NCBI GenBank assembly: GCA_963972255.1
Contig: CAXATO010000004.1
Span: 1-64,000 of the forward strand
Length of the DNA: 64,000 nucleotides
Direction: 5' to 3'
Source: UBA1479 sp002706405
Lineage (GTDB): Bacteria > Pseudomonadota > Alphaproteobacteria > Rhodospirillales > Casp-alpha2
A program made the position numbers and the translations under genes. This document shows, one piece after another, positions 55,722-63,928 of the stretch (positions within the stretch are counted from its first letter, which is position 1; every line of letters begins with the position of its first letter). The notes beneath the pieces were generated by a model. That model was given only the letters and a program-made list of their open reading frames with translations. It had not been told where the DNA came from and made no database searches.

Positions 55722-57263
55722 CTATTGAGTTGGCTTCTTGGATGCCCGGCTGACGAACAGGATCAACGGGATCGCGGCGGCGGAGGCCACGGCGAACATC
55801 CCGAAGCCATTCAGATAACTGATCAGGGCCGCCTGATGCCCCATTTCGCGCGACAGGCGTGATAGGCCTTCAAGCGTTTCCAACTCCCATCCGCCCATGA
55901 TCCAGGGCATCTTGAGCACCGGATTGAAGTCGGTGATGTGTTCGGTCAGATATTCGTAATTGCGCTGGGTCGAGCGCACGATTTCGGTCACCGTCATGGA
56001 GATGAAGAAGCTGGAGCCGATGTTGCGCAGCAGATGGTAGACCGAAGTCGTTTCGTCGAGGTCCTTGGATTCCACGGTCAGGAACGTCAGCACCGTCAAC
56101 GGCACCCAGATGACGCCGCCGGCAAACCCCTGCAACACGCCGTTGAGCGCAAGCTCGAAGGGCGTGGTGTTCAAGGTCGTGTTCATCAGCCAGACCCCAA
56201 CGGCGACCTGGGCCAGGAAGCCGGCGATGATGGTCTGCCGGGGAAATTTCTGGCCGACGAAACTGGCCACGAAAAAGCCGGCCATGGCGCCGATGCCGCG
56301 CGAGCCGACGACGTAACCGATCAGCGAGTCCGGCAGGCCCATGTGCTGGCGCATCAGTCCCGGTAAAACGACCATGGGCGTGAAATTCAGCATGCCGTAG
56401 ATCGTGACCAGGACCAGGCCGATGGCGTAGTTGCGGTTCAACAACAGGCGCAGGTTCAGGAACGGCTTGTCATGGGTCAGGCTATGGGTCACGAACATGT
56501 AGAAGGCGACGACGGCGACGAAGACCTCGATGACGATTTCCGGCGACTGGAACCAATCGAGACGCTGGCCGCGGGACAGCGCCAGTTGAATGCAGGCAAT
56601 GGCGAGGGAAATCAGGATGAACCCCGTCCATTCCAGCTTGACCTGCACCTGGCGGCGCATGCGGGGCAGGGCGAAGAACACGGCCACCGACGCCCCCATG
56701 GCAACGGGCACGAGAATGTAGAAGGCATAGCGCCAGGTATAGATTTCGGCCATCACGCCGCCGATCATCGGCCCGATGAACGCCCCCATGACGACGCCGA
56801 CACCGTACAGGCCGATGACCATGCCGTGCTGGTGCTTGGGAAAGATGTCCAGGACCACCGTCTGGCCCATGGGCGACAGCGGGGCCCCGCCGGCGCCTTG
56901 GACGATGCGCCAGAAAATCAGCGCTTCGAGGGAACTGGCCGCGCCGCAGAAATAGGTCGCGACGCCAAACAGGGCCAGGCTCCCGACCAACAGGTTGCGC
57001 CGCCCGAACCGCCCGGCCAGCCAGCCGGTCAGCGGTGTCGCCACGGCCGTGGCCAGGATATTGAAGGTCATGGCCCAGGAGATCTCGTCGGGCGTCGCCG
57101 ACATGGTTCCCTGAAGCTGCGGCAGAACCGCCGCGACGATGAGGATCGACGTCGAATAGAGCGTCACGCTCAGCACGATGACGCCCAGGATCACCCAGCG
57201 CCGCGCCGCGGTGAGCTCCGGTCTGGGCAGCATGGCGCCGGCCGCGTCGTCGTCGATGGTCAC
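55722..57263 (-). CDS. DHA2-family MFS multidrug transporter (EmrB-like)
   Basis: 513 residues from GTG 57263 (AGGA upstream; ATG 57233 is the alternative). About 14 membrane helices; the loop after helix 2 carries GWLAGRFGRRN, and the DHA2 motif GAGGAPLSPMGQ is clear. It pairs with the EmrA-like adaptor encoded across the divergent promoter (57835), forming a proton-driven pump to the periplasm or an outer-membrane channel. A MarR gene and palindrome lie between them. Confidence 0.9.
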   Translation of the reverse strand: MTIDDDAAGAMLPRPELTAARRWVILGVIVLSVTLYSTSILIVAAVLPQLQGTMSATPDEISWAMTFNILATAVATPLTGWLAGRFGRRNLLVGSLALFGVATYFCGAASSLEALIFWRIVQGAGGAPLSPMGQTVVLDIFPKHQHGMVIGLYGVGVVMGAFIGPMIGGVMAEIYTWRYAFYILVPVAMGASVAVFFALPRMRRQVQVKLEWTGFILISLAIACIQLALSRGQRLDWFQSPEIVIEVFVAVVAFYMFVTHSLTHDKPFLNLRLLLNRNYAIGLVLVTIYGMLNFTPMVVLPGLMRQHMGLPDSLIGYVVGSRGIGAMAGFFVASFVGQKFPRQTIIAGFLAQVAVGVWLMNTTLNTTPFELALNGVLQGFAGGVIWVPLTVLTFLTVESKDLDETTSVYHLLRNIGSSFFISMTVTEIVRSTQRNYEYLTEHITDFNPVLKMPWIMGGWELETLEGLSRLSREMGHQAALISYLNGFGMFAVASAAAIPLILFVSRASKKPTQ

Positions 57264-57298
57264 GGAATTAGTAATCCTGTTGACAGTATGGATTGCAA

Positions 57299-57316
57299 TA
57301 GTAAGAATACTTACTA
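57299..57316. promoter_or_regulatory. MarR operator between emrB-like and marR genes
   Basis: TAGTAAG, four bases, CTTACTA: an 18-base palindrome in the 75-base gap between divergent genes. Position and size suit MarR binding and control of both transcripts. Confidence 0.8.
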
Positions 57317-57338
57317 ATTTCGCAAGGGAAATTCCTTC

Positions 57339-57845
57339 ATGACTAAGATCGACACACAGGGAGCCCTGTCCGAGGGTCGCTACCTTGCCTTCCTGATCGT
57401 GGAGGCCGCGCGCCTGCAGCGCACGGTGTTCGACCGCCGGGTGCGAAAGATGGGCTTCACCCGCACCCAATGGCTGGCGCTGCGTCGGGTCTGCGACCAG
57501 CCCGGGGTCAGTCAGTCGGAACTGGCCGACCTGCTGGAGGTGGAAAAGGCCTCGGCCGGCCGGCTGATCGACAAGCTGGAGGAATTCGGCTGGCTGGAGC
57601 GCCGCCCGGATGACACGGACCGGCGCATCAAGCGCATCTACATGACGGCGCTCGGCCGCCGCATCCATCGCGAGGTCAGCCCCATCGCCGAAGCCATGGT
57701 CGAAGAGGAACTGTCCGGCCTAAGCCGCAAGGAGCGTGAAACCTTGACCGACCTGCTGTTGAACGTGAAGCAGCGGCTGCAGGAAATGGCCAGCGACAAC
57801 GACACCATTCAATCGACGGAACTCGAGAAAATAAATGCCGAATGA
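57339..57845 (+). CDS. MarR-family repressor
   Basis: 168 residues. The winged helix is seen in GVSQSELADLLEVEKASAGR and the wing in RRPDDTDRRIKRI. It probably represses the efflux genes at the palindrome 57299-57316 and releases it on binding a phenolic or drug ligand. Its 3' end overlaps the adaptor gene by 11 bases. Confidence 0.93.
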   Translation: MTKIDTQGALSEGRYLAFLIVEAARLQRTVFDRRVRKMGFTRTQWLALRRVCDQPGVSQSELADLLEVEKASAGRLIDKLEEFGWLERRPDDTDRRIKRIYMTALGRRIHREVSPIAEAMVEEELSGLSRKERETLTDLLLNVKQRLQEMASDNDTIQSTELEKINAE

Positions 57846-58950
57846 GCAGAGCCCCATCACCCTGGGCGGGGACGAAGAGCTGAAACGGGCCAAGGCCGCG
57901 AAGCGCAGGCGCCTTGTGCTGCTGGGCGTGGTGCCGCTGCTGGCGGTAACCGCCGCCATCGGCTTCTGGCTGCATGGAGCGCGCTATGTCGCGACCGAAA
58001 ACGCCTATGTGAAGACCGACATCGCCAAGCTGGCAGCCGAAATCTCCGGCCGCGTCATCGAGGTCCGCGCCAATGCCCATATGAAAGTCACCCAAGGCGA
58101 CGTGCTGGTGCGCATCGACCCGGAGCCTTTCAAGCTGGCCGTGGCGCGCGCCCAGGCCGAACTGGACGCCGCCCGCCGCGAGGTCGAAACCCTGGCCGCG
58201 ACCCTTAAGGAAGCGCGGGTCGAATTACGTGACGCCATGGACCGCGCGGTCTATTTCCGCAAGCGGCTGGAACGCGAACGCCAACTGGTCAAGCGCGGCG
58301 TGACCTCGCACGCGCGGTTCGACGAGATGGAGAACGACGCCAATGCCGCCGACGACCGCGTGACCCTGGTCCGTCAGAAGATTCAGCGCATTCAGGCCTC
58401 GCTCGGCAGCGACCCGGACCAGCCGGTGGACGCCCATCCCCTGGTGCGGACCCGAATGGCGGCCCTCGATGAGGCCAGGCTGGATCTGGCGCGCACCACC
58501 GTCACCGCCCCCGCCAGCGGGATCGTCGTGACCGTGCCGCTGGTCGCGGGCGAGCAGATCACGGCGGCGGAACCCCTGTTCGCCATCGTCACCGACACCC
58601 CGCCCTGGGTCGACGCCAACTTCAAGGAAACGGAGTTGACCCATGTGCGCCCGGGGCAGAAGGCGACGGTCGTGCTGGATATCTATCCCGACGTGACCTG
58701 GCAGGCGGAGGTCGAAAGCATCTCGCCGGCAACGGGGGCGGAATTCGCCATCCTGCCGCCGCAGAATGCCTCGGGCAATTGGGTCAAGGTGGTGCAGCGC
58801 CTGCCGGTGCGGCTGCGCCTGATCCCCCATTCAGACGCCCCACCGCTGCGCGCCGGGATGACCGCCACGGCCACCATCGACACGGGCCGCCAGCGTTCCG
58901 TCGCCGACCTGCTGGGCATTTTCCCGGCCTGGGCGCGCGCCAAGGACTAA
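57835..58950 (+). CDS. HlyD/EmrA-family membrane-fusion adaptor
   Basis: 371 residues. One N-terminal membrane helix (about 27-48), biotinyl-lipoyl-like halves beginning YVATENAYVKTD and ending TVTAPASGIVVTVPL, a central coiled coil (about 95-185), and a beta-barrel. The overlap with marR implies cotranscription and autoregulation. It couples the EmrB-like pump to the periplasm. Confidence 0.92.
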   Translation: MPNEQSPITLGGDEELKRAKAAKRRRLVLLGVVPLLAVTAAIGFWLHGARYVATENAYVKTDIAKLAAEISGRVIEVRANAHMKVTQGDVLVRIDPEPFKLAVARAQAELDAARREVETLAATLKEARVELRDAMDRAVYFRKRLERERQLVKRGVTSHARFDEMENDANAADDRVTLVRQKIQRIQASLGSDPDQPVDAHPLVRTRMAALDEARLDLARTTVTAPASGIVVTVPLVAGEQITAAEPLFAIVTDTPPWVDANFKETELTHVRPGQKATVVLDIYPDVTWQAEVESISPATGAEFAILPPQNASGNWVKVVQRLPVRLRLIPHSDAPPLRAGMTATATIDTGRQRSVADLLGIFPAWARAKD

Positions 58951-59039
58951 AGCACCGCCACTCATGGGAAGTGGAGATCAAGGCGGACCACCACCTGCCG
59001 CGCGAGACCGGCCGCGGATCGTGTCAAGTCGCGACGGAA

Positions 59040-59345
59040 CTACGCTTGCTCGTCCCAAACGATTTCAGGCAAGTCGACGGGATTTCCATCCGCGTCAACG
59101 AGTTCCGCCTGCCCCTCGAGCATCTGTCGGATGAAGTCGATGGACAGCTCGCAAGCTTGGGCTTCATCTACTCCAAATATCTGGAATGGTTTCGCCCGAA
59201 GGTAGGTACAGATCACACTGCAAAAATAACCACGGCCTTCTTCGTAGCCCGGCTTGATAACTAAAAGAGAAAAAGGGGCAAGTTCCTCTTCCCCCTCTTT
59301 CACAAAGGCTTTGAAATCTAGAATGACGGAGTTCAATGGTTCCAT
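59040..59345 (-). CDS. Small very acidic protein, possible immunity protein
   Basis: 101 residues with about 20 D/E against 7 K/R, no signal or membrane segment. A block GYFCSVICTYLRAK then FGVDEAQACELSIDFIRQ resembles small cytosolic proteins of the DUF6968 type, but this is a loose pattern match. It overlaps the upstream gene by 13 bases and is probably translated with it. High acidity and this linkage are typical of immunity proteins that block a neighbouring toxin. Function not proven. Confidence 0.6.
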   Translation of the reverse strand: MEPLNSVILDFKAFVKEGEEELAPFSLLVIKPGYEEGRGYFCSVICTYLRAKPFQIFGVDEAQACELSIDFIRQMLEGQAELVDADGNPVDLPEIVWDEQA

Positions 59346-60301
59346 ACATCCAATGGCGGCAGCTGATTTAGGGGCACACCCTTCCGACAGGCGGCGTAAC
59401 GATTGTTAGCTGTATGGTAGCATCGCTGAGCTGCTTCCTTTCCATACTTTCTGCCGACAGCATTGCACTTCGGTATATCAACTTCGTAGTGAAGGTAGTC
59501 ACACTGTTCATCACGATCCCCATCACCATCGTTCGCCCCAAAGCCAGATATCTGTTTCTTAATTTTGTCCTTCTGCTCCAAACTCATTGACTGCCACCAC
59601 GTCCAAGCCGTCATGAGCGAAATGCCAAAAAACTCTGCGACGGCATAGGCGATCGACGGAAGAGTCTGAAGAAATGCCTGTTGATCACCGGTGGTCGCAG
59701 GGCGACCTTCCTGCTCGCCATATTCCCCTTGAGTTCCCGAATGCGCCTTCAGTGATTGAATTTTCGATTGGAGCTTTTCGTTCAAGGCGTTTTCAGTTTC
59801 ACCATAAGGGCGCAGCCAACCATCGACTTTTAAGTTGGCCGACTTCTGGAACTGTTTGACGGCTTTCGTGAGACTCTTTTCAGGGATACCCCCCTCAACA
59901 CTCGTCGTGCGTTCGTGCGGAAACCCTGCCCAGGCAAGCGCTTGGCTGGCCGAAAACTTGTCGTGAGGTAAGTTCGCTCGGCCTGAACCAACCTCCGCTG
60001 TTAGACCAAGCGCATTGGGCAACGGTCGAGATTTGAGATCTTCCTTTGCTTCCAAGACTTGGCCCAATTTTGTAGCTGTTTCACCTTCCGGCTTCATGAT
60101 TCCGTCTCGACGCAAACCGTGGCGTTCTTGGAAACCTTCGATGCCTTTAAACAAGGCTGCATCCGGAAATTCGGTTATGCCGTAGGACGGAGTTTCAAAC
60201 AGCCCGAGGCTTTTCAGGACCTTCTTTGCCCTAAGGGTATCGTCAGGATCGGCGTTATAGCTACGGCCCAATGTCGCGTTGAGCTTAAAGGGGGAAATCA
60301 C
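59333..60301 (-). CDS. Protein with two peptidoglycan-binding-like repeats and Cys-rich C-terminus
   Basis: 322 residues from GTG 60301 (AAGGAGA seven bases upstream). Two related repeats, about 20-80 and 121-175, share FQ-x8-DG-x-(M/L)-(K/R)-P-x-GET, the peptidoglycan-binding-domain pattern. A hydrophobic stretch follows (213-236), then an acidic loop, then a C-terminal domain with C267, C279, C294 and C305 (ending PLDVWNH). There is no Sec signal. This suits an effector exported by another route or a cytosolic/phage-like protein. The downstream acidic protein may be its partner. The C-terminal domain is not one I recognise. Confidence 0.65.
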   Translation of the reverse strand: MISPFKLNATLGRSYNADPDDTLRAKKVLKSLGLFETPSYGITEFPDAALFKGIEGFQERHGLRRDGIMKPEGETATKLGQVLEAKEDLKSRPLPNALGLTAEVGSGRANLPHDKFSASQALAWAGFPHERTTSVEGGIPEKSLTKAVKQFQKSANLKVDGWLRPYGETENALNEKLQSKIQSLKAHSGTQGEYGEQEGRPATTGDQQAFLQTLPSIAYAVAEFFGISLMTAWTWWQSMSLEQKDKIKKQISGFGANDGDGDRDEQCDYLHYEVDIPKCNAVGRKYGKEAAQRCYHTANNRYAACRKGVPLNQLPPLDVWNH

Positions 60302-60780
60302 GTTCCATCTCCTTGAATTGAGGCGCGTATCAAGGAGACCGCAAAGTGGGGTGAATACGCTCCTCAGAACACGCGCGAACTGTCCGCCTCCGCGCGAAAA
60401 GCGCGCAGAGCGACCGGATTATCTACGGTGTTGTGGATGCGTTATCCGATGCCTTGGTATTTCAGGGTGGGTTGTCCGGCAAATACGCCGGACCCAGCGA
60501 AAACACCTATCGGGCGCGATAAAAAATTTGATTTGGCACTAAGTGGCTTTTGGCCACTTCGGTTGTCCGCGCATAGCGCGGGCCATCGTCATGCGTGTGT
60601 ACAACTTGAAAAAAGAATTGTCAATATATTCCTATCTTTACGCGCACCTGCGCACGTCAGCCATCAAAGAAAGGTTTTCGACAGGATGAAATCGAATAAG
60701 GCTGGTGGGATTTGGGCACAATCCGGGCACAGAGCCCGAAACGGGCCCCAAGGAAATTTCTGCTAAGTCATTGTTGGAAA
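60302..60780. other. Gene-free region with three short hairpins
   Basis: No gene is convincing here. Three perfect small stems occur in a row: GTCCGGC/GCCGGAC (60474-60493), AAGTGGC/GCCACTT (60541-60559) and CCGCGC/GCGCGG (60567-60581). The region lies just outside the attachment site and could be a junction scar, terminators or remnant of an older insertion. Confidence 0.4.
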
Positions 60781-60825
60781 TGGTGGGCGCGACTGGGATT
60801 GAACCAGTGACCCCTGCCGTGTGAA
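60781..60825 (-). other. Attachment site: 3' fragment of tRNA-Val(CAC)
   Basis: Reading minus, the 45 bases run from the anticodon loop TTCACAC through the GGTTCAATCCC T-arm to CGCGCCCACCA. This is the 3' half of a valine tRNA with anticodon CAC. The 5' half is missing, replaced by unrelated sequence. Such duplicated 3' tRNA ends mark integration by tyrosine recombinases. The intact gene should lie at the other end of the element, outside the window. Confidence 0.85.
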
Positions 60826-60999
60826 CGTCTCAGAAAATATCACGCTCCAGCACCCTCGAGCACCCAGAGGCACCGAAAAGCCGTTTCCTTCCAATAATTT
60901 AGATTGTCACCCAAGGTGCCGGGGAATATTCCCAAGGTGATATTCGGTGTGTTTTCCTGCACTTCCGACGCACTTCAGCACCGAACTCGGAGTGACAAG

Positions 61000-62226
61000 A
61001 TGACCGTGAAGATAGATAACAATTTCGTCCGCAGATGGGCGCGCGAGAAACCGGGAAAAGTCCGCGAGGCCAGGGACTCGAATCTCAAGGGCTTCCTAAT
61101 CCGCCAACAGAAATCGGGAAGCATTGCCTACTTTGTCTCGATCCATCGCGGCTCGGCAGTCAGACGACAAAGAAGGATCAAGGTCGGGGAGCATCCGATC
61201 ACCGGGCCAAGTGAGGCCCGGCGTAATGCCGAGAAGAAACTAGCAGAAGCCCGGCTTGGGCAACTGGCGGACAATGATCCCACAATGCCGTTTGGGCAGT
61301 TTCTGGATGAAAAGTATCTACCGTGGATGAGGGAGAACCTGAAAGATCCGAAAGCCCAAGAAGACCATGTCCGGCGCAACTTCGATCAATGGCGGAACTT
61401 TCACCTCGATGAGATCAGTCGGGAGCTAATCGACAACTGGCGGGCTAAGCGTCGGCAATCTGGGGCGTCCGCCAGCACCATCAACCGCAACATCTCCGTC
61501 ATCAAGGCGATCTTGAGCAAAGCGGTTGAGTGGGATCAGATCAAGTTTCATCCCCTTGCCGGGCTCAAGCCCCTCCGAGTGGATAAGAACAAACCAATCC
61601 GAACGCTGAGCGACGATGAACGGCAACGCCTGTTCGATACGCTCGCGGCCCGGGACGAGGAACTCAAGGCCAAGCGCCGGTCCTGCAACGACTGGCGCCG
61701 CCAGCGCCGATACAACCTCTATCCGGAGCTAACCTTCTTCGGCGACCACCTCACGCCCATCGTGATGACCGCCTATCACACTGGCATGCGCCGGGGCGAA
61801 ATCTTGTCCCTCAAGTGGGAGGACATCGACTTCGGCCGCGCCCAACTCCTCGTACGGGGAGAGACCTCGAAGACCGCGCAAAGTCGCGTCATTCCGCTTA
61901 ATGATCAGCTGGCCGAGATCCTGAAAAACTGGCGGGAACAATCAGAAGAGTGCACGGGCCATGTCTTCCCCGCCCCCGACGGCGGGCGGATGGACAAGCT
62001 CCGGAACAGTTGGACCTCCCTCCGCAAACGGGCAGGCCTGATGGACTTCCGTTTCCACGACCTACGCGCTGATTTCGCCAGCCGGCTCGTGAACTCAGGC
62101 GTATCACTCCCGGTCGCGCAAAGGCTTCTCGGACATTCGAGCCCGGTTATTACGATGAAGTTCTATGCGGCTGTCAGTAACGACAACCTTCGCCAAGCGG
62201 TCGCGGCTGCAGCGGTGACGGTGTGA
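61000..62226 (+). CDS. Tyrosine recombinase/integrase
   Basis: 408 residues from ATG 61000. An N-terminal DUF4102-like or AP2-like arm-binding segment (RQQKSGSIAYFVSIHR region) is followed by a SAM-like core-binding domain (about 95-180). The catalytic set is R in HTGMRRGEILSLKWEDI, H-x-x-R in HDLRADFAS, H in LLGHSSP and Y in MKFYAAV. It inserts the element into the tRNA-Val gene. Upstream codons back to 60904 are open but lie next to the att site and lack a good start. Confidence 0.92.
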   Translation: MTVKIDNNFVRRWAREKPGKVREARDSNLKGFLIRQQKSGSIAYFVSIHRGSAVRRQRRIKVGEHPITGPSEARRNAEKKLAEARLGQLADNDPTMPFGQFLDEKYLPWMRENLKDPKAQEDHVRRNFDQWRNFHLDEISRELIDNWRAKRRQSGASASTINRNISVIKAILSKAVEWDQIKFHPLAGLKPLRVDKNKPIRTLSDDERQRLFDTLAARDEELKAKRRSCNDWRRQRRYNLYPELTFFGDHLTPIVMTAYHTGMRRGEILSLKWEDIDFGRAQLLVRGETSKTAQSRVIPLNDQLAEILKNWREQSEECTGHVFPAPDGGRMDKLRNSWTSLRKRAGLMDFRFHDLRADFASRLVNSGVSLPVAQRLLGHSSPVITMKFYAAVSNDNLRQAVAAAAVTV

Positions 62227-62601
62227 CTATTTCTTGGTGAGGGCTGCAACGACCAGAACCGTCAGCGCCGCCAAGCTGATCAGCGCTATAGCGTTGCTGT
62301 CTGACTTTACGGATTTCGATGTTTGGACCTGAACATCGCGGGCCGCCAGGGCGTCTGCGGCCTCGTCAGCCTCCTGCAGCAAACTGCTCGACGGCAGGCC
62401 AAGAGTTTTGGCGGCCGTTCGTAGTTGCTCCACATTGATAACAGAATCACCGCGCTCGATCCGCGACCAGGCCGATTGCCCCAATCCCAGGGCAGCTGCC
62501 AAATCCCTTTGCTCCAGTCCGGATTGTTCCCGACGGTGAGCTAGTACGCGGCCAAGAACCGCTGCGTAGGTTGTTCCGGGTTTCAGGTTATCCATTGACA
62601 T
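62227..62601 (-). CDS. XRE-family regulator with C-terminal membrane anchor
   Basis: 124 residues (starts at 62601 or 62595). The helix-turn-helix is RDLAAALGLGQSAWSRIERG (about 32-51). The last 23 residues (NAIALISLAALTVLVVAALTKK region) form one membrane helix ending in lysines, so the repressor is probably tail-anchored. It is divergent from the LRAT-like gene and likely binds the palindrome at 62621. A membrane-bound regulator beside a membrane enzyme suggests a sensing module. Confidence 0.8.
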   Translation of the reverse strand: MSMDNLKPGTTYAAVLGRVLAHRREQSGLEQRDLAAALGLGQSAWSRIERGDSVINVEQLRTAAKTLGLPSSSLLQEADEAADALAARDVQVQTSKSVKSDSNAIALISLAALTVLVVAALTKK

Positions 62602-62620
62602 TCAATCAATATATGCCTTA

Positions 62621-62636
62621 AACGCATATATGCGTT
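62621..62636. promoter_or_regulatory. Palindromic operator for the XRE regulator
   Basis: AACGCATATATGCGTT is a perfect 16-base palindrome in the divergent 68-base gap. A further ATATGC just to the left overlaps it as an extra half-site. Confidence 0.75.
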
Positions 62637-62669
62637 AAGAGCGCAAAATATTTTAAAGGATAAATTACC

Positions 62670-63119
62670 ATGAACGCATGCCAAATTCCAGTTGGATCGC
62701 GCCTTTTGATTGATCTCCCCCCCATCCGACATCACGGCCGGTATCTTGGAAACGGGCAGGTAGTCCATAACTCGAAGAAGAACGGGATGGTCTGTATCGA
62801 GACATTTGAGGCGTTTTCAGGCGGAAAGGCGATTCATTGGATGCCGCCAGCCAACCCTATCGACCCGGCACGTCTCTTCGCCATGGCCAGGTCTTTCGTC
62901 GGAAAACCTTATTCATTGTTCGACTTCAATTGCGAGCACTTCGCCAATCTTCTTGTTGAGGGAAAATCGTCGAGCAAACAAATCACCGCTGCATTAGGGG
63001 GCATAAGTTTGGGAGTCTTGATTGCCACCGCCAAGAAACTTAGCGTCCGCCAATCCTTGCTGTTAGCCGGAGCTATGGGCCTCGGCAGCCTCATGCTGGT
63101 CAATTCGTTTGAACGATAA
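62670..63119 (+). CDS. LRAT-fold (NlpC/P60-superfamily) protein with C-terminal membrane segments
   Basis: 149 residues. The LRAT pattern is visible: H22 in HHGRYLGNGQVVH and C88 in DFNCEHFANLL, the expected His and Cys of a permuted papain-like thiol enzyme. About 100-147 is hydrophobic with one or two membrane segments. LRAT-like proteins are acyltransferases or thioesterases acting on lipids. The gene is divergent from the XRE-anchor gene and 4 bases from a convergent XRE gene. On a mobile element it may belong to a defence or host-modification module; this is inference. Confidence 0.8.
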   Translation: MNACQIPVGSRLLIDLPPIRHHGRYLGNGQVVHNSKKNGMVCIETFEAFSGGKAIHWMPPANPIDPARLFAMARSFVGKPYSLFDFNCEHFANLLVEGKSSSKQITAALGGISLGVLIATAKKLSVRQSLLLAGAMGLGSLMLVNSFER

Positions 63120-63123
63120 AAGC

Positions 63124-63468
63124 CTAGCGCCGCCGGCCCTCAAACACGCGGACAATACTCGCCAGGACTTCCAGATCCTCTTCGGGCAAGACATCGACCG
63201 CATTCGCCACCCGCGCCGCATGTTTGGAAAGCTTAGGAGGTTCGCGCCTGCCTTCAACATCTTCGAACAAAGCACCTATAGGACAACCGAGCTTTTCCGC
63301 GACTTGGTCAAGCGTGAGAACTCCCGGAATCGTCTTTCCTCTCTCGAAGTTTGACACCGTTTCGACAGATTTGCCGATCGCAGACGCCAGTTGCGCCTGC
63401 GTCATCCCTTTCGCTTCTCTCAAGCGCTTAATGCGCTCGCCTAGCTTTTCGCCAACATTGGACGCCAT
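63124..63468 (-). CDS. XRE-family transcriptional regulator
   Basis: 114 residues. Helix-turn-helix in MTQAQLASAIGKSVETVSNF (about 22-41), followed by a helical C-terminal part with EEDLEVLASIVRVFEGRRR. It resembles Cro/C1-type repressors. The gene converges on the LRAT gene and is divergent from the small membrane protein at 63647. Confidence 0.88.
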   Translation of the reverse strand: MASNVGEKLGERIKRLREAKGMTQAQLASAIGKSVETVSNFERGKTIPGVLTLDQVAEKLGCPIGALFEDVEGRREPPKLSKHAARVANAVDVLPEEDLEVLASIVRVFEGRRR

Positions 63469-63646
63469 GCCCCAAATATTGGAGCGATCCTCCGGGCCTG
63501 ACCATTGATGTAATATTTCGACTCATGTTATTATTGTAATCTTCCTATCAAAATTACCGGAAGATTGGATCGTCTCACTGCCTAATAAACCAAATACCGA
63601 ATTAAGCGACGACCCTCGCCCTTTTCGAGAAATTTTTGGGGAAAAA

Positions 63647-63928
63647 GTGGCCGCTTTGATCGGCACCGTATTGTTTTGCAGTTGGTTTTTTTACTTCGCT
63701 TGGGTCTGTCTAATTTGGCTCGCTGAAAATGTTGAGTGGATAGGAATAACTTTCGATTACCTAGACCAAATCTCAGCGTTACCGACGATCCCATATTTAC
63801 CAGTAAAAATCGTCCTGATACCTGCGATCGCGATCCTCGGAATTATCTGGGGCGCCTTACCAGCGATTATTCTCATATCAGCCCACAGATTTGTTGTAAG
63901 GCGGCGGAGTTACAAGAACGTGGGCTAA
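63647..63928 (+). CDS. Small membrane protein of unknown function
   Basis: 93 residues from a GTG start (GGGG a few bases before). Two long hydrophobic stretches (about 3-27 and 50-80) predict two membrane helices, with a basic C-terminus RFVVRRRSYKNVG. No family is recognised. The 178-base AT-rich gap upstream separates it from the XRE gene, which may control it. Confidence 0.55.
   Translation: MAALIGTVLFCSWFFYFAWVCLIWLAENVEWIGITFDYLDQISALPTIPYLPVKIVLIPAIAILGIIWGALPAIILISAHRFVVRRRSYKNVG

Noticed and set aside
60781..60825. A complete functional tRNA gene
   Set aside because: Only the 3' part from the anticodon loop onward is present; upstream bases cannot form the D-arm, 5' anticodon stem or acceptor strand.
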